Translations under genes and position numbers: made by a program
From: Chloroflexota bacterium
GTDB taxonomy: Bacteria > Chloroflexota > Dehalococcoidia > UBA2247 > RBG-13-53-26
Assembly: GCA_003551705.1 (NCBI GenBank)
Contig: PUNJ01000037.1
Location: 1-64,000, forward strand
DNA: 64,000 nucleotides
Direction of reading: 5' to 3'
The notes under the pieces: generated by a model
Seen by the model: the letters and a program-made list of their open reading frames with translations, nothing else
Database searches by the model: none
What the model was told of the DNA's origin: nothing
Part shown: in pieces, positions 17,419 to 25,085 of the stretch
Position numbering within the stretch: position 1 is the stretch's first letter
How the letters are laid out: every line of letters begins with the position of its first letter

Positions 17419-19812
17419 ATGCAAACAAGAGCAGCGAGCATTAAATGGTTCGAAAAACTGGCAGTAAAGGACGTGCCCGATGTCGGGGGCAAGAACGCAG
17501 CTCTGGGTGAGATGATTCGAAGCTTGAAAAACAAGGGCATCCAAGTGCCTGACGGCTTTGCCACCACGGCTAGTGCTTACAGAGAGTTCGTGGAGGCCAA
17601 CAACCTGAAATCGCGCATGGAAGCGCTTCTTGAGGACCTGGAGCGGGGCAAGCAGCAATTAGCTTCTGTAGGCAGAGCGATACGACAACTCTTCCTGCAG
17701 TCCGAATTTCCCCACGAGACAGCGGAAGAGATTCGCCGTGCGTACCGTGAGTTGAGCAGGCAGTATGATGTCGATGAGGTTAGTGTAGCTGTCAGAAGCA
17801 GTGCTACGGCGGAAGACTTGCCCGATGCAAGCTTCGCCGGACAGCAAGAGACCTATTTGAACGTGATGGGGGAACAAGAACTACTGGAGGCTTGTCGAAA
17901 ATGTTATGCCTCCCTCTTCACCGATCGAGCTATAGCGTATCGTACCGATAAGGGGTTTGATCACCTGGCGATTGCTCTGTCTGTCGGTGTCCAAAAAATG
18001 GTTCGCTCCGACATAGCCAGTTCCGGAGTGATATTCACCATAGACCCTGATACAGGCTTCCCTCGGGTCATTGTCATCAATTCCTCTTGGGGTTTGGGCG
18101 AAAGCGTAGTCCAGGGAGTTGTCAACCCTGATGAGTTCGTGGTCTTCAAACCATTGCTTGGCAACAGGAGCATTAAACCCATATTGGGCAAGACCTTGGG
18201 CACAAAGGAAACTAAGCTGATATATGCCGAAGCTGATGGTGCCAGGACGGTAAGAGTTGATACGCCGGAGCGGGAGAGCCTGGTCTTTTCTCTGGAAGAT
18301 GACGAGGTAATGCAGTTGAGCCAATGGGCCTTTGACATAGAGGAGCACTTCAGCAGGCCGATGGATATCGAGTGGACCAAGGACGGTGAAACTGGAGAGT
18401 TGTTTATAGTGCAGGCTCGGCCTGAGACTGTCCAGTCTCGCAAGGGTTTGACCTCTCTCAAGACCTACGCGTTGAAAGAACGCGGGACAATCCTGGTAGA
18501 GGGCTTGAGCATTGGCAGCGCCATCACCGCCGCGAAGGCCAATGTTATAGAGAATGTCAAGGAAATCAACCGCTTTCAGGATGGAGCGATCTTGGTGACC
18601 AAGATGACGGACCCTGACTGGGTCCCGATCATGAAACGTGCAGCGGGCATTATCACCGACTTGGGCGGGCGTACCTCTCATGCGGCCATCGTTAGCCGAG
18701 AACTGGGAATACCTGCCGTGGTGGGCACAGGTAATGCCGTCGAGGTTATTCAAGATGGTCAGGAAATAACCCTTTCGTGTGCTGAAGATGATGTAGGTCA
18801 TGTCTATGATGGGATTCTGCCCTATCAGGAAACAGACGTGGACCTGACAGACTTGCCGGAAACACGGACCAAGATAATGCTGAACATAGCCAGTCCGGCA
18901 GGAGCCTTTGGTTGGTGGCGCCTGCCTGCAGAAGGTATAGGTTTGGCCCGCATGGAGTTCATAATCAATAACATCATCAAAGTCCATCCAATGGCGCTTA
19001 TACGGTACCCTGACCTTAAGGACCGTGAAGCGGTGGAGGCGATTCGAGAGTTAAGCAAGAGCTATGAGGACAAGTCAGAGTATTTTGTGCACCTTCTTTC
19101 CGACGGCATAGCCAAGATCGCGGCTGCCCAATATCCATATCCAGTTATCGTTCGTATGAGTGATTTCAAGACCAATGAGTATGCAAATCTTATTGGCGGA
19201 GAGGAGTTCGAACCCAAAGAGGAAAACCCCATGCTGGGCTTCCGTGGGGCCTCTCGTTATTACAGCGATCTCTACAAGGAAGGCTTTGCCCTGGAATGCA
19301 GGGCAATAAAGAGGGCTCGTGAAGAGATCGGTCTTAGCAACATACTGATCATGATTCCTTTTTGCAGGTCACCGGAGGAGGCCGACAAGGTCTTTGAAGT
19401 CTTGGAAGAAAATGGTCTAAGAAAGGGTGATAAGGGTCTGGAAGTATACGTAATGGCAGAAGTCCCGTCTAATATAACACTGGCGGACCAGTTCGCGACC
19501 AAGTTTGACGGCCTTTCCATTGGTTCCAACGATCTTACACAGTTGGTACTGGGAGTGGACAGAGATTCAGCACAACTTGCCGGGCTTTTCGACGAAAATC
19601 ATGAAGCGATCAGAAGGACCGTCAGTCATTTGATAAAGGAAGCGCGCCGGTACGGGCGCAAGGTTGGGATATGCGGACAGGCACCCAGTGATTTCCCCGA
19701 GTTTGCGGTCTTCTTGGTGAAAGAAGGGATAGATTCCATCTCGTTGAATCCGGACACGGTAGTAAGTGCCAAACAACGCATAGCCCAGGCTGAAAAGGAA
19801 ATGGGTAGGTGA
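17419..19812 (+). CDS. ppsA: Phosphoenolpyruvate synthase
   Basis: 797 residues from the ATG at 17419 (E. coli PpsA has 792). It makes phosphoenolpyruvate from pyruvate and ATP, giving AMP and phosphate, and opens gluconeogenesis. N-terminal ATP-grasp domain: VGGKNAALGEMI, VRSSATAEDLPDASFAGQQ. Swivelling phospho-His domain: GGRTSHAAIV with His421, the same number as in E. coli. C-terminal PEP/pyruvate barrel: GSNDLTQLVLGVDRD and GICGQAPSD with the catalytic Cys. The frame is open upstream to 17329, but the alignment favours this ATG; GAGAGG lies close in front. Follows uspA by about 150 bases. Confidence 0.95.
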   Translation: MQTRAASIKWFEKLAVKDVPDVGGKNAALGEMIRSLKNKGIQVPDGFATTASAYREFVEANNLKSRMEALLEDLERGKQQLASVGRAIRQLFLQSEFPHETAEEIRRAYRELSRQYDVDEVSVAVRSSATAEDLPDASFAGQQETYLNVMGEQELLEACRKCYASLFTDRAIAYRTDKGFDHLAIALSVGVQKMVRSDIASSGVIFTIDPDTGFPRVIVINSSWGLGESVVQGVVNPDEFVVFKPLLGNRSIKPILGKTLGTKETKLIYAEADGARTVRVDTPERESLVFSLEDDEVMQLSQWAFDIEEHFSRPMDIEWTKDGETGELFIVQARPETVQSRKGLTSLKTYALKERGTILVEGLSIGSAITAAKANVIENVKEINRFQDGAILVTKMTDPDWVPIMKRAAGIITDLGGRTSHAAIVSRELGIPAVVGTGNAVEVIQDGQEITLSCAEDDVGHVYDGILPYQETDVDLTDLPETRTKIMLNIASPAGAFGWWRLPAEGIGLARMEFIINNIIKVHPMALIRYPDLKDREAVEAIRELSKSYEDKSEYFVHLLSDGIAKIAAAQYPYPVIVRMSDFKTNEYANLIGGEEFEPKEENPMLGFRGASRYYSDLYKEGFALECRAIKRAREEIGLSNILIMIPFCRSPEEADKVFEVLEENGLRKGDKGLEVYVMAEVPSNITLADQFATKFDGLSIGSNDLTQLVLGVDRDSAQLAGLFDENHEAIRRTVSHLIKEARRYGRKVGICGQAPSDFPEFAVFLVKEGIDSISLNPDTVVSAKQRIAQAEKEMGR

Positions 19813-19847
19813 TCAGACAGACATCCCCGGTGCAGGAGGAGGACAAA

Positions 19848-20000
19848 ATGGATATCCAGGTAAGTGGTTTTGTTGCAGGAATAATAAGTGTGGTCGTGGG
19901 CATCGTAGTCATAATCTGGCCCAGATTTCTGGCCATAATCGTTGGTCTATACCTCATCGTTATCGGCGGCCTTGCCATCTGGAATTCAATTGGGGACTAA
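19848..20000 (+). CDS. Small hydrophobic membrane protein (DUF3096-like)
   Basis: 50 residues, starting at an ATG with a strong AGGAGGAGG site. Two hydrophobic helices (VAGIISVVVGIVVIIWP and FLAIIVGLYLIVIGGLAIW) joined by a short PRFLA turn. The WPRFLAIIVGLYLIVIG pattern resembles the DUF3096 family of tiny membrane proteins of unknown function. It lies between ppsA and ku in the same direction, 36 bases after ppsA. Probably an inner-membrane stress peptide; no activity can be inferred. Confidence 0.75.
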   Translation: MDIQVSGFVAGIISVVVGIVVIIWPRFLAIIVGLYLIVIGGLAIWNSIGD

Positions 20001-20026
20001 GGGACTGAAGGGGGAATGTATCTGTC

Positions 20027-20824
20027 ATGCCGAGGGCGTTCTGGAAAGGGGCTATTAGCTTTGGAATGGTGGTAATCCCGGTGAGGATGTACACGGCCAC
20101 GCAAAGAAGCACGCCCAGCTTTCGCATTCTGCATGCCAAATGTCATACCCGGCCCCGGCAAGTCTGGTATTGTCCCGTGGATGACGAGTATTTCACGGTT
20201 AGAGAGACCGTGCGTGGGTATGAGTATACGCGAGATAGGTACGTGGTTATGACAGACGAAGATTTTGAAAAAGTGAGTCTGCCTTCGACCCATGCCATCG
20301 ACATCAAGGGGTTCGTAAAGTTTGACGAGATAGACCCTATATACTACTACGATACCCACTACTTGGAACCGGAGAAGCTGGGAATTAAGCCGTTCTCACT
20401 TCTGAGACAGGCGCTGCTGAATACCGCGCGGGTTGGTATCGCTAAGGTGACCTTCCAGAGGCGGGAGCACTTGACCTGTCTCAGGCCGGCAAACGGGACC
20501 TTGTATTTACACACACTACATTACATAGATGAGTTACGCTCAAAAGTTGAATTAACCGAGGCAGCACAAGAGGCCGGCACGGAGGAATTGGAATTAGCCG
20601 CCTCGCTTGTAAACGCCATGGCCACAAGTTTTCGTCCCGAAGATCACAGGGATGAGTATAGTTTTGCCCTGCACCAGGTGATCGAAGCCAAGCTCAAGGG
20701 CGAGGAGTTCAAGGTGCCGCCGCCGGAAAAGGTTGAGATCCCAGACCTCATGAATGCCTTGCGGCGCAGCATAGAGGAAGCCGAGAAACGGGCTGCTGAT
20801 AGGGAAACCACGCCGGCGAAGTAA
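20027..20824 (+). CDS. ku: Ku protein (bacterial non-homologous end joining)
   Basis: 265 residues, the normal size of bacterial Ku. It starts MPRAFWKGAISFGMVVIPVRMY, the family's opening signature. The core beta-barrel that rings DNA ends spans about 1-190 (ITYYYDTHYLEP-like segment at about 105-120, GIAKVTFQRREHL at about 137-149). A short charged C-terminal tail (EEAEKRAADRET) is the part that recruits LigD in other species. It homodimerises on double-strand breaks. The two genes that follow supply ligase and polymerase activities, so this is a complete NHEJ set in one operon. Confidence 0.96.
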   Translation: MPRAFWKGAISFGMVVIPVRMYTATQRSTPSFRILHAKCHTRPRQVWYCPVDDEYFTVRETVRGYEYTRDRYVVMTDEDFEKVSLPSTHAIDIKGFVKFDEIDPIYYYDTHYLEPEKLGIKPFSLLRQALLNTARVGIAKVTFQRREHLTCLRPANGTLYLHTLHYIDELRSKVELTEAAQEAGTEELELAASLVNAMATSFRPEDHRDEYSFALHQVIEAKLKGEEFKVPPPEKVEIPDLMNALRRSIEEAEKRAADRETTPAK

Positions 20825-20850
20825 ATTGCTTCGAGTAAGGGAAGTGATCT

Positions 20851-22503
20851 ATGGGTCAAGAGCGTACCTCAGGTACAGAGCAGTACCGCGCCAGGCGTGA
20901 CTTCGATCGTACTCCCGAACCAGTTCCTGAAGGTTCCGGGAGTGACCAAGGCCCGCTGATGTTCGTAGTCCACAAACATGCAGCACGCCGCCTCCACTTT
21001 GACTTCCGGCTTGAGGTGGATGGTGTTCTCAAATCTTGGGCCGTTCCCAGCGGTCCATCACGCGACCCAAAGGTCAAACGATTGGCCGTGATGGTGGAGG
21101 ACCATCCCTTGGAGTATGGCTCCTTCGAGGGTGTAATACCACTTGGTGAATATGGGGCGGGCTCAGTCATTGTCTGGGATCGGGGTACCTATTTTCCGGA
21201 AGAGAAGGGCGAACTCTTTTCTGAAGACCGGGACGAAGCCGAGGAGAGGATGAGGCGTGGGCTGGCAGAAGGCAAACTGTCCTTCTATCTGCGCGGCTCG
21301 AGACTAAAGGGTTCCTGGACTCTGGTCCAAATGCGGACAAGGGGTGAGGCAAACTGGCTTCTCATAAAACACCATGACGATTTTGCCCGGGCAGGAGAAG
21401 ATGCTCCTTACGAAAATACCTCTGTGGTGTCCGGGATGGATACTAATGATCTCAAGGCTAAGGGGTCCTCAAATCCCAAACATGTCGGCCTTGGTGAGAT
21501 GAAAGGCGTGCGGCAAGCTGCCTTTCCTGGGACTGTTGCGCCGATGCGGGCAACACTGGTCGAGACACCGCCCTCGGGGCCAGGTTGGGCCATAGAACCC
21601 AAACTTGACGGTTATCGCACTCTGGCTTGCATCCGGCAAGGAAAGGTCAAGTTGCTATCCCGGCGAGGTTTGGACACAACCGGCGATTACCCCCATGTAG
21701 TTGAGCACCTTCACCAGCAGCCCGTTTCTCAAATGGTGCTGGATGGGGAAATGGTGGCCCTGGATGAAGAAGGTGTGCCCGACTTCCAGCTCTTGCAGAG
21801 AAGCGCCGGACTTGCTGCAACAGGCAGCGAAGAGGTCTCTGCGGCCATAGTCTACTATGTTTTCGATATCCTCTACCTTGATGGCTACGATCTTACTGGT
21901 GTCCAGCTACAGGAGAGGCGAGAGATACTGGAGGAAGTGTTAGCGCCAACGGAGCGGGTAAGGTTGGTCGAACAGTTTACAGGAGATCCCAGGGCGGTAT
22001 TTGACAGTTTCAGGCACTTTGGGCTGGAGGGCATAATAGTCAAGAAGCAGGACAGTGTATACGAGAGCGGGCGAAGGTCCAGAAAATGGACCAAGCTTAA
22101 ATCCACGCTTAGTGAAGATTTTGTCGTAGGCGGGTTCACCCACGGCCTGGGTACGCGTGCTCATACCTTCGGGGCATTGCTGCTTGGGTACCACGACGAT
22201 ACCGGACACTTGCGATATGCGGGCAGTGTGGGTAGCGGCTTTGACGACTGTACACTGGCAGGTCTCCGAAAACGGCTTGATACCCTTATTGAACCACAAC
22301 CGCCTTTCGGGCGAGTTCCCCCGGTACCGGGAGATAAGACCTGGGTGCGCCCTGAAATAGTCGTGGAAGTCAAATACAATCAGTGGACACGTGCCGGATA
22401 CCTGCGCGCCCCCGTTTTCCTGCGTGTTCGAGATGACAAACAAGCAAGCGAGGTCCGCTTCGAAACACCTTCATCTCCAGTATCTGCAGCGAGATTTTTC
22501 TAA
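20851..22503 (+). CDS. ligD: LigD-type ATP-dependent DNA ligase with 3'-phosphoesterase domain (PE-LIG)
   Basis: 550 residues. Residues about 35-190 are the phosphoesterase domain that trims 3' ends (FVVHKHAARRLHFDFRLE, VEDHPLEYGSFEG, GEYGAGSVIVWD). The ligase core follows: nucleotidyl-transfer motif EPKLDGYR with Lys251 as the AMP acceptor, then LDGEMVALDEEG, YYVFDILYLDG, GLEGIIVKK and KWTKLK. An OB-fold closes the protein. The polymerase domain usually fused to LigD is absent and encoded separately by the next gene, ten bases on. Start ATG preceded by GGGAAG. Partner of Ku. Confidence 0.95.
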   Translation: MGQERTSGTEQYRARRDFDRTPEPVPEGSGSDQGPLMFVVHKHAARRLHFDFRLEVDGVLKSWAVPSGPSRDPKVKRLAVMVEDHPLEYGSFEGVIPLGEYGAGSVIVWDRGTYFPEEKGELFSEDRDEAEERMRRGLAEGKLSFYLRGSRLKGSWTLVQMRTRGEANWLLIKHHDDFARAGEDAPYENTSVVSGMDTNDLKAKGSSNPKHVGLGEMKGVRQAAFPGTVAPMRATLVETPPSGPGWAIEPKLDGYRTLACIRQGKVKLLSRRGLDTTGDYPHVVEHLHQQPVSQMVLDGEMVALDEEGVPDFQLLQRSAGLAATGSEEVSAAIVYYVFDILYLDGYDLTGVQLQERREILEEVLAPTERVRLVEQFTGDPRAVFDSFRHFGLEGIIVKKQDSVYESGRRSRKWTKLKSTLSEDFVVGGFTHGLGTRAHTFGALLLGYHDDTGHLRYAGSVGSGFDDCTLAGLRKRLDTLIEPQPPFGRVPPVPGDKTWVRPEIVVEVKYNQWTRAGYLRAPVFLRVRDDKQASEVRFETPSSPVSAARFF

Positions 22504-22512
22504 GGAGGCGGA

Positions 22513-23616
22513 ATGAATCCCGACGACACTCAAGTTGCGTCTATTCTGGATCAGCTTGCAGAACCTAGACGGAATCTCTTGTTGGAAGTTGAGGGTTGCC
22601 AGATATCCCTGAGCAATCTCGACAAGGAGTTCTGGCCAGCCAGGCATGGACCTCGACCTCTTACCAAGCGAGACTTGCTGGTCTATTTGACCCGCACGTC
22701 TGGATGTCTTCTGCATCACCTTCGTGATCGCCCTTTGACGCTGACTCGCTATCCAGATGGTATGCACGGTGAGCACTTCTACCAAAAACATTGGAACCAC
22801 AGCATACCGGAGTTTGTAAATACTGTGGCTGTCTACTCAGAAAGCAAGGCCGAATTCCGGGACTATCTTCTCTGCAACAACCTGGCCACGCTGCTCTGGT
22901 TGGGACAAATTGCCAACCTGGAATTTCACACGTGGTACTCGCGTATTAAGTCTGGAGCTGATGTTGAGATGGTCCTTGGTAAGGATGCCGAAGCAAATGA
23001 TATTCTCAACTACCCAGATTTCATCGTGTTTGACCTGGACCCGTATATCTATTCCGGAGAAGAGGCTGAGGGGGATGAACCCCAGTTGAACCGCATTGCT
23101 TATGCCCGGACCTGCGAAGCTGCCCACCGGCTGAGACAGATACTCGACTCGTTAAGGATGTCTTCATTCGTGAAAACTTCGGGGCGCACCGGGCTCCACA
23201 TATACGTGCCCATAGTCAGGAGGTTTGATTTTGATGCGGTCCGGTCTGTTGCGGAGAACATTGGACGGGCACTCGTAGGGCTATACCCACAAGAAATCAC
23301 CATGGAATGGTCCGTGGTGAAGCGCACCGGCAAGGTTTTCTTTGACTACAATCAGAATGTTCGTGGCAAGACGCTGGCTTCGGTATATTCGCCCCGACCT
23401 GCCCCTGACGGGGCTGTCTCCATGCCCTTACGCTGGGAAGACCTGGATACCGTATATCCCACGGACTTCACATTGCTGACGGTACCGGCAAGGTTGGAGG
23501 AGGTGGGGGACATATGGAGATACATCCTGGAACATCGTTGCAACCTGCAAGATCTGGCTGAGGCAGGCAGCCTTGACCGGTCAGGTTCGACAGCCGGTAG
23601 CCTGATGAAGGAATAA
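22513..23616 (+). CDS. Stand-alone LigD polymerase domain (archaeo-eukaryotic primase type)
   Basis: 367 residues, ATG after a strong AAGGAGG site. It fills gaps and adds ribonucleotides at broken ends during NHEJ. The catalytic Asp pair is FDLDP (Asp174, Asp176), and the nucleotide-binding SGRTGLH holds His229; YPDGMHGEHFYQKH and FFDYNQNVRGKT are further family blocks. About 70 residues longer than a typical LigD polymerase domain, mainly an N-terminal extension. Its separation from the PE-ligase is the arrangement seen in some archaea and a minority of bacteria. Same operon as ku and ligD. Confidence 0.93.
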   Translation: MNPDDTQVASILDQLAEPRRNLLLEVEGCQISLSNLDKEFWPARHGPRPLTKRDLLVYLTRTSGCLLHHLRDRPLTLTRYPDGMHGEHFYQKHWNHSIPEFVNTVAVYSESKAEFRDYLLCNNLATLLWLGQIANLEFHTWYSRIKSGADVEMVLGKDAEANDILNYPDFIVFDLDPYIYSGEEAEGDEPQLNRIAYARTCEAAHRLRQILDSLRMSSFVKTSGRTGLHIYVPIVRRFDFDAVRSVAENIGRALVGLYPQEITMEWSVVKRTGKVFFDYNQNVRGKTLASVYSPRPAPDGAVSMPLRWEDLDTVYPTDFTLLTVPARLEEVGDIWRYILEHRCNLQDLAEAGSLDRSGSTAGSLMKE

Positions 23617-23790
23617 CACTTTTCCCATATCATAATACCGCCATGTGGGTATACCGTTCAGGTCGGCCTGAGGAGTATTATTCCTGTGTCTGGGAATTCG
23701 TTTCCTATTTCACAAATGACTGGGCGTGGCAGTCTTATCACCCAACACCGGTGATTCGTGCACGTTGCCAGGCGAAGAAGGAGGCTATTC

Positions 23791-24219
23791 ATGGCGGAGA
23801 AAATTAGTGAGCAGCAGATCAAAGAGCGGGAAATGCAGACCAGATTGGAGGAGATCCAGAAGACCGGCGAGGTCACGATCGACGGAAGAACGCGGATAGA
23901 TGAAAAGGTAATAGGCGCCATTGCGGGATCGGCAGCCCGAGAAATAGAAGGCGTAGCAAAGTTGGGCAAGAGTTCCATACGCCGTACCATATCAGAGGCG
24001 GTTGGCGGAACAGAGAAGAGGGCTGAAGGCGTCCAGATCGAAGCGGGTGCCAAAGAGGCCATAATCGAACTCGATCTGCATGTGAAATATGGCTACAGTA
24101 TACCGGACATAATCGTGGCAGCGAGAAAGAAGATGGCCTCGCGCGTGCTCGAGTACACGGGACTTTTTGCCAAAGAGATAAACATCCGAGTTGTGGGCTT
24201 GGAGTTCTCTGAATCATAA
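23791..24219 (+). CDS. Asp23/Gls24 family envelope stress protein (copy 1)
   Basis: 142 residues, ATG at 23791 after AAGGAGG (an upstream in-frame ATG at 23758 is unlikely). The first 30 residues are charged and helical; then GEVTIDGRTRIDEKVIGAIAGSAAREIEGVAKL and a C-terminal LHVKYGYSIPDIIVAARKKM are the Asp23/Gls24 (DUF322) signatures. No membrane segment. In Firmicutes these proteins tether to the membrane through small partners and are induced by alkaline or envelope stress. A paralogue follows at 24459. Comes 174 bases after the NHEJ polymerase gene. Confidence 0.9.
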   Translation: MAEKISEQQIKEREMQTRLEEIQKTGEVTIDGRTRIDEKVIGAIAGSAAREIEGVAKLGKSSIRRTISEAVGGTEKRAEGVQIEAGAKEAIIELDLHVKYGYSIPDIIVAARKKMASRVLEYTGLFAKEINIRVVGLEFSES

Positions 24220-24263
24220 CGGCGGTGAGACCATTTACATGGCAACACGAAGATGTCACCGTT

Positions 24264-24293
24264 TTGTAACCATTTGTACACCGATTTTATGAT
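24264..24293 (+). promoter_or_regulatory. Candidate promoter for the second Asp23 gene
   Basis: TTGTAA (24264-24269), 18 bases, TATGAT (24288-24293). The predicted transcript has a leader of about 160 bases. Confidence 0.4.
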
Positions 24294-24458
24294 TTCGTCA
24301 CGCAAGATCGGCTAACATTTATATTAGCGGACAGGGCTATGTGGTGGTTTAACCTGGAGTTGGTTTTCATAGTATCCCTGTTGGCATTTGGTTCTCCGAC
24401 CGAGCCAGGCACTGCTCGCTGGGTCAGGAGGCTCAGAAAACGTAGAAGGAGGAGGGAA

Positions 24459-24899
24459 ATGGCTCAACAAAGATCCGAAGTGCGGTTTGAAGAAACTGAA
24501 ATGAAGCAGAGGCTGGAAGAGATTAGCAAAGCTGGTGAGATGGAGGTCGGCGGCGAGACTCATATAGAGGATGACGTAATCGCCTCCATTGCCAGTATAG
24601 CGGCTAGCCAGGTGGAAGGGGTCTCCAGTTTGGGGAGAAGTTCGATAACGAGAAGTATTTCGGAGCGATTTGGCGCGGAGGGCAGGTCCAAGGGGGTCGA
24701 AGTCGAGGCTGGTAAGAAAGAGGCCATTATAGATCTTACTCTCAGGGTCATCTACGGCTTTAGCATCCCACAGATCGTCATCGATGTCCGCAAGAAGGTC
24801 GCTCAGGCCCTGTGGGACTACACTGGTCTTGTCGCAAGGGAGATCAACATCGAGATTGCCGACATCGAATTTCCGGAACGCGTGTCCAGGGTGGAATAG
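24459..24899 (+). CDS. Asp23/Gls24 family envelope stress protein (copy 2)
   Basis: 146 residues from the ATG at 24459, which has AAGGAGGAGGG in front. The frame is open upstream to an ATG at 24339, which would add a hydrophobic stretch (LVFIVSLLAFG) and a basic linker; alignment with copy 1 and the strong internal site argue against it, though a membrane-anchored long form is possible. Shared core: GEMEVGGETHIEDDVIASI, VEGVSSLGRSSITRSISE and FSIPQIVIDVRKKV. Tandem duplication of copy 1, apparently with its own promoter. Confidence 0.9.
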   Translation: MAQQRSEVRFEETEMKQRLEEISKAGEMEVGGETHIEDDVIASIASIAASQVEGVSSLGRSSITRSISERFGAEGRSKGVEVEAGKKEAIIDLTLRVIYGFSIPQIVIDVRKKVAQALWDYTGLVAREINIEIADIEFPERVSRVE

Positions 24900-25085
24900 C
24901 CCCCTCTCTAGTACAAGATGTTTCGGACCTCAATAGCTCCAAAGCTGCCAATGCCAGTAGGGTGAGGATGTGAACGGGCGGTAGAACTGGCACTGGCAGC
25001 TTTTGCTTGTTCCGGGAACAGCAAACTGCCCAAGATTTGGCAAAGGCCTGCTCATTCATGAACCCCTCGCGAATTTGGACGAACC

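Noticed and set aside
17881-18987. 368-codon minus-strand open frame opposite ppsA
   Set aside because: It lies inside a certain gene, has no ribosome site, and reads as low-complexity protein without motifs; it is a shadow of ppsA codon use.
24339-24458. Membrane-segment extension of the second Asp23 gene
   Set aside because: Kept only as a possibility: the strong AAGGAGGAGGG site and alignment with copy 1 favour the start at 24459.
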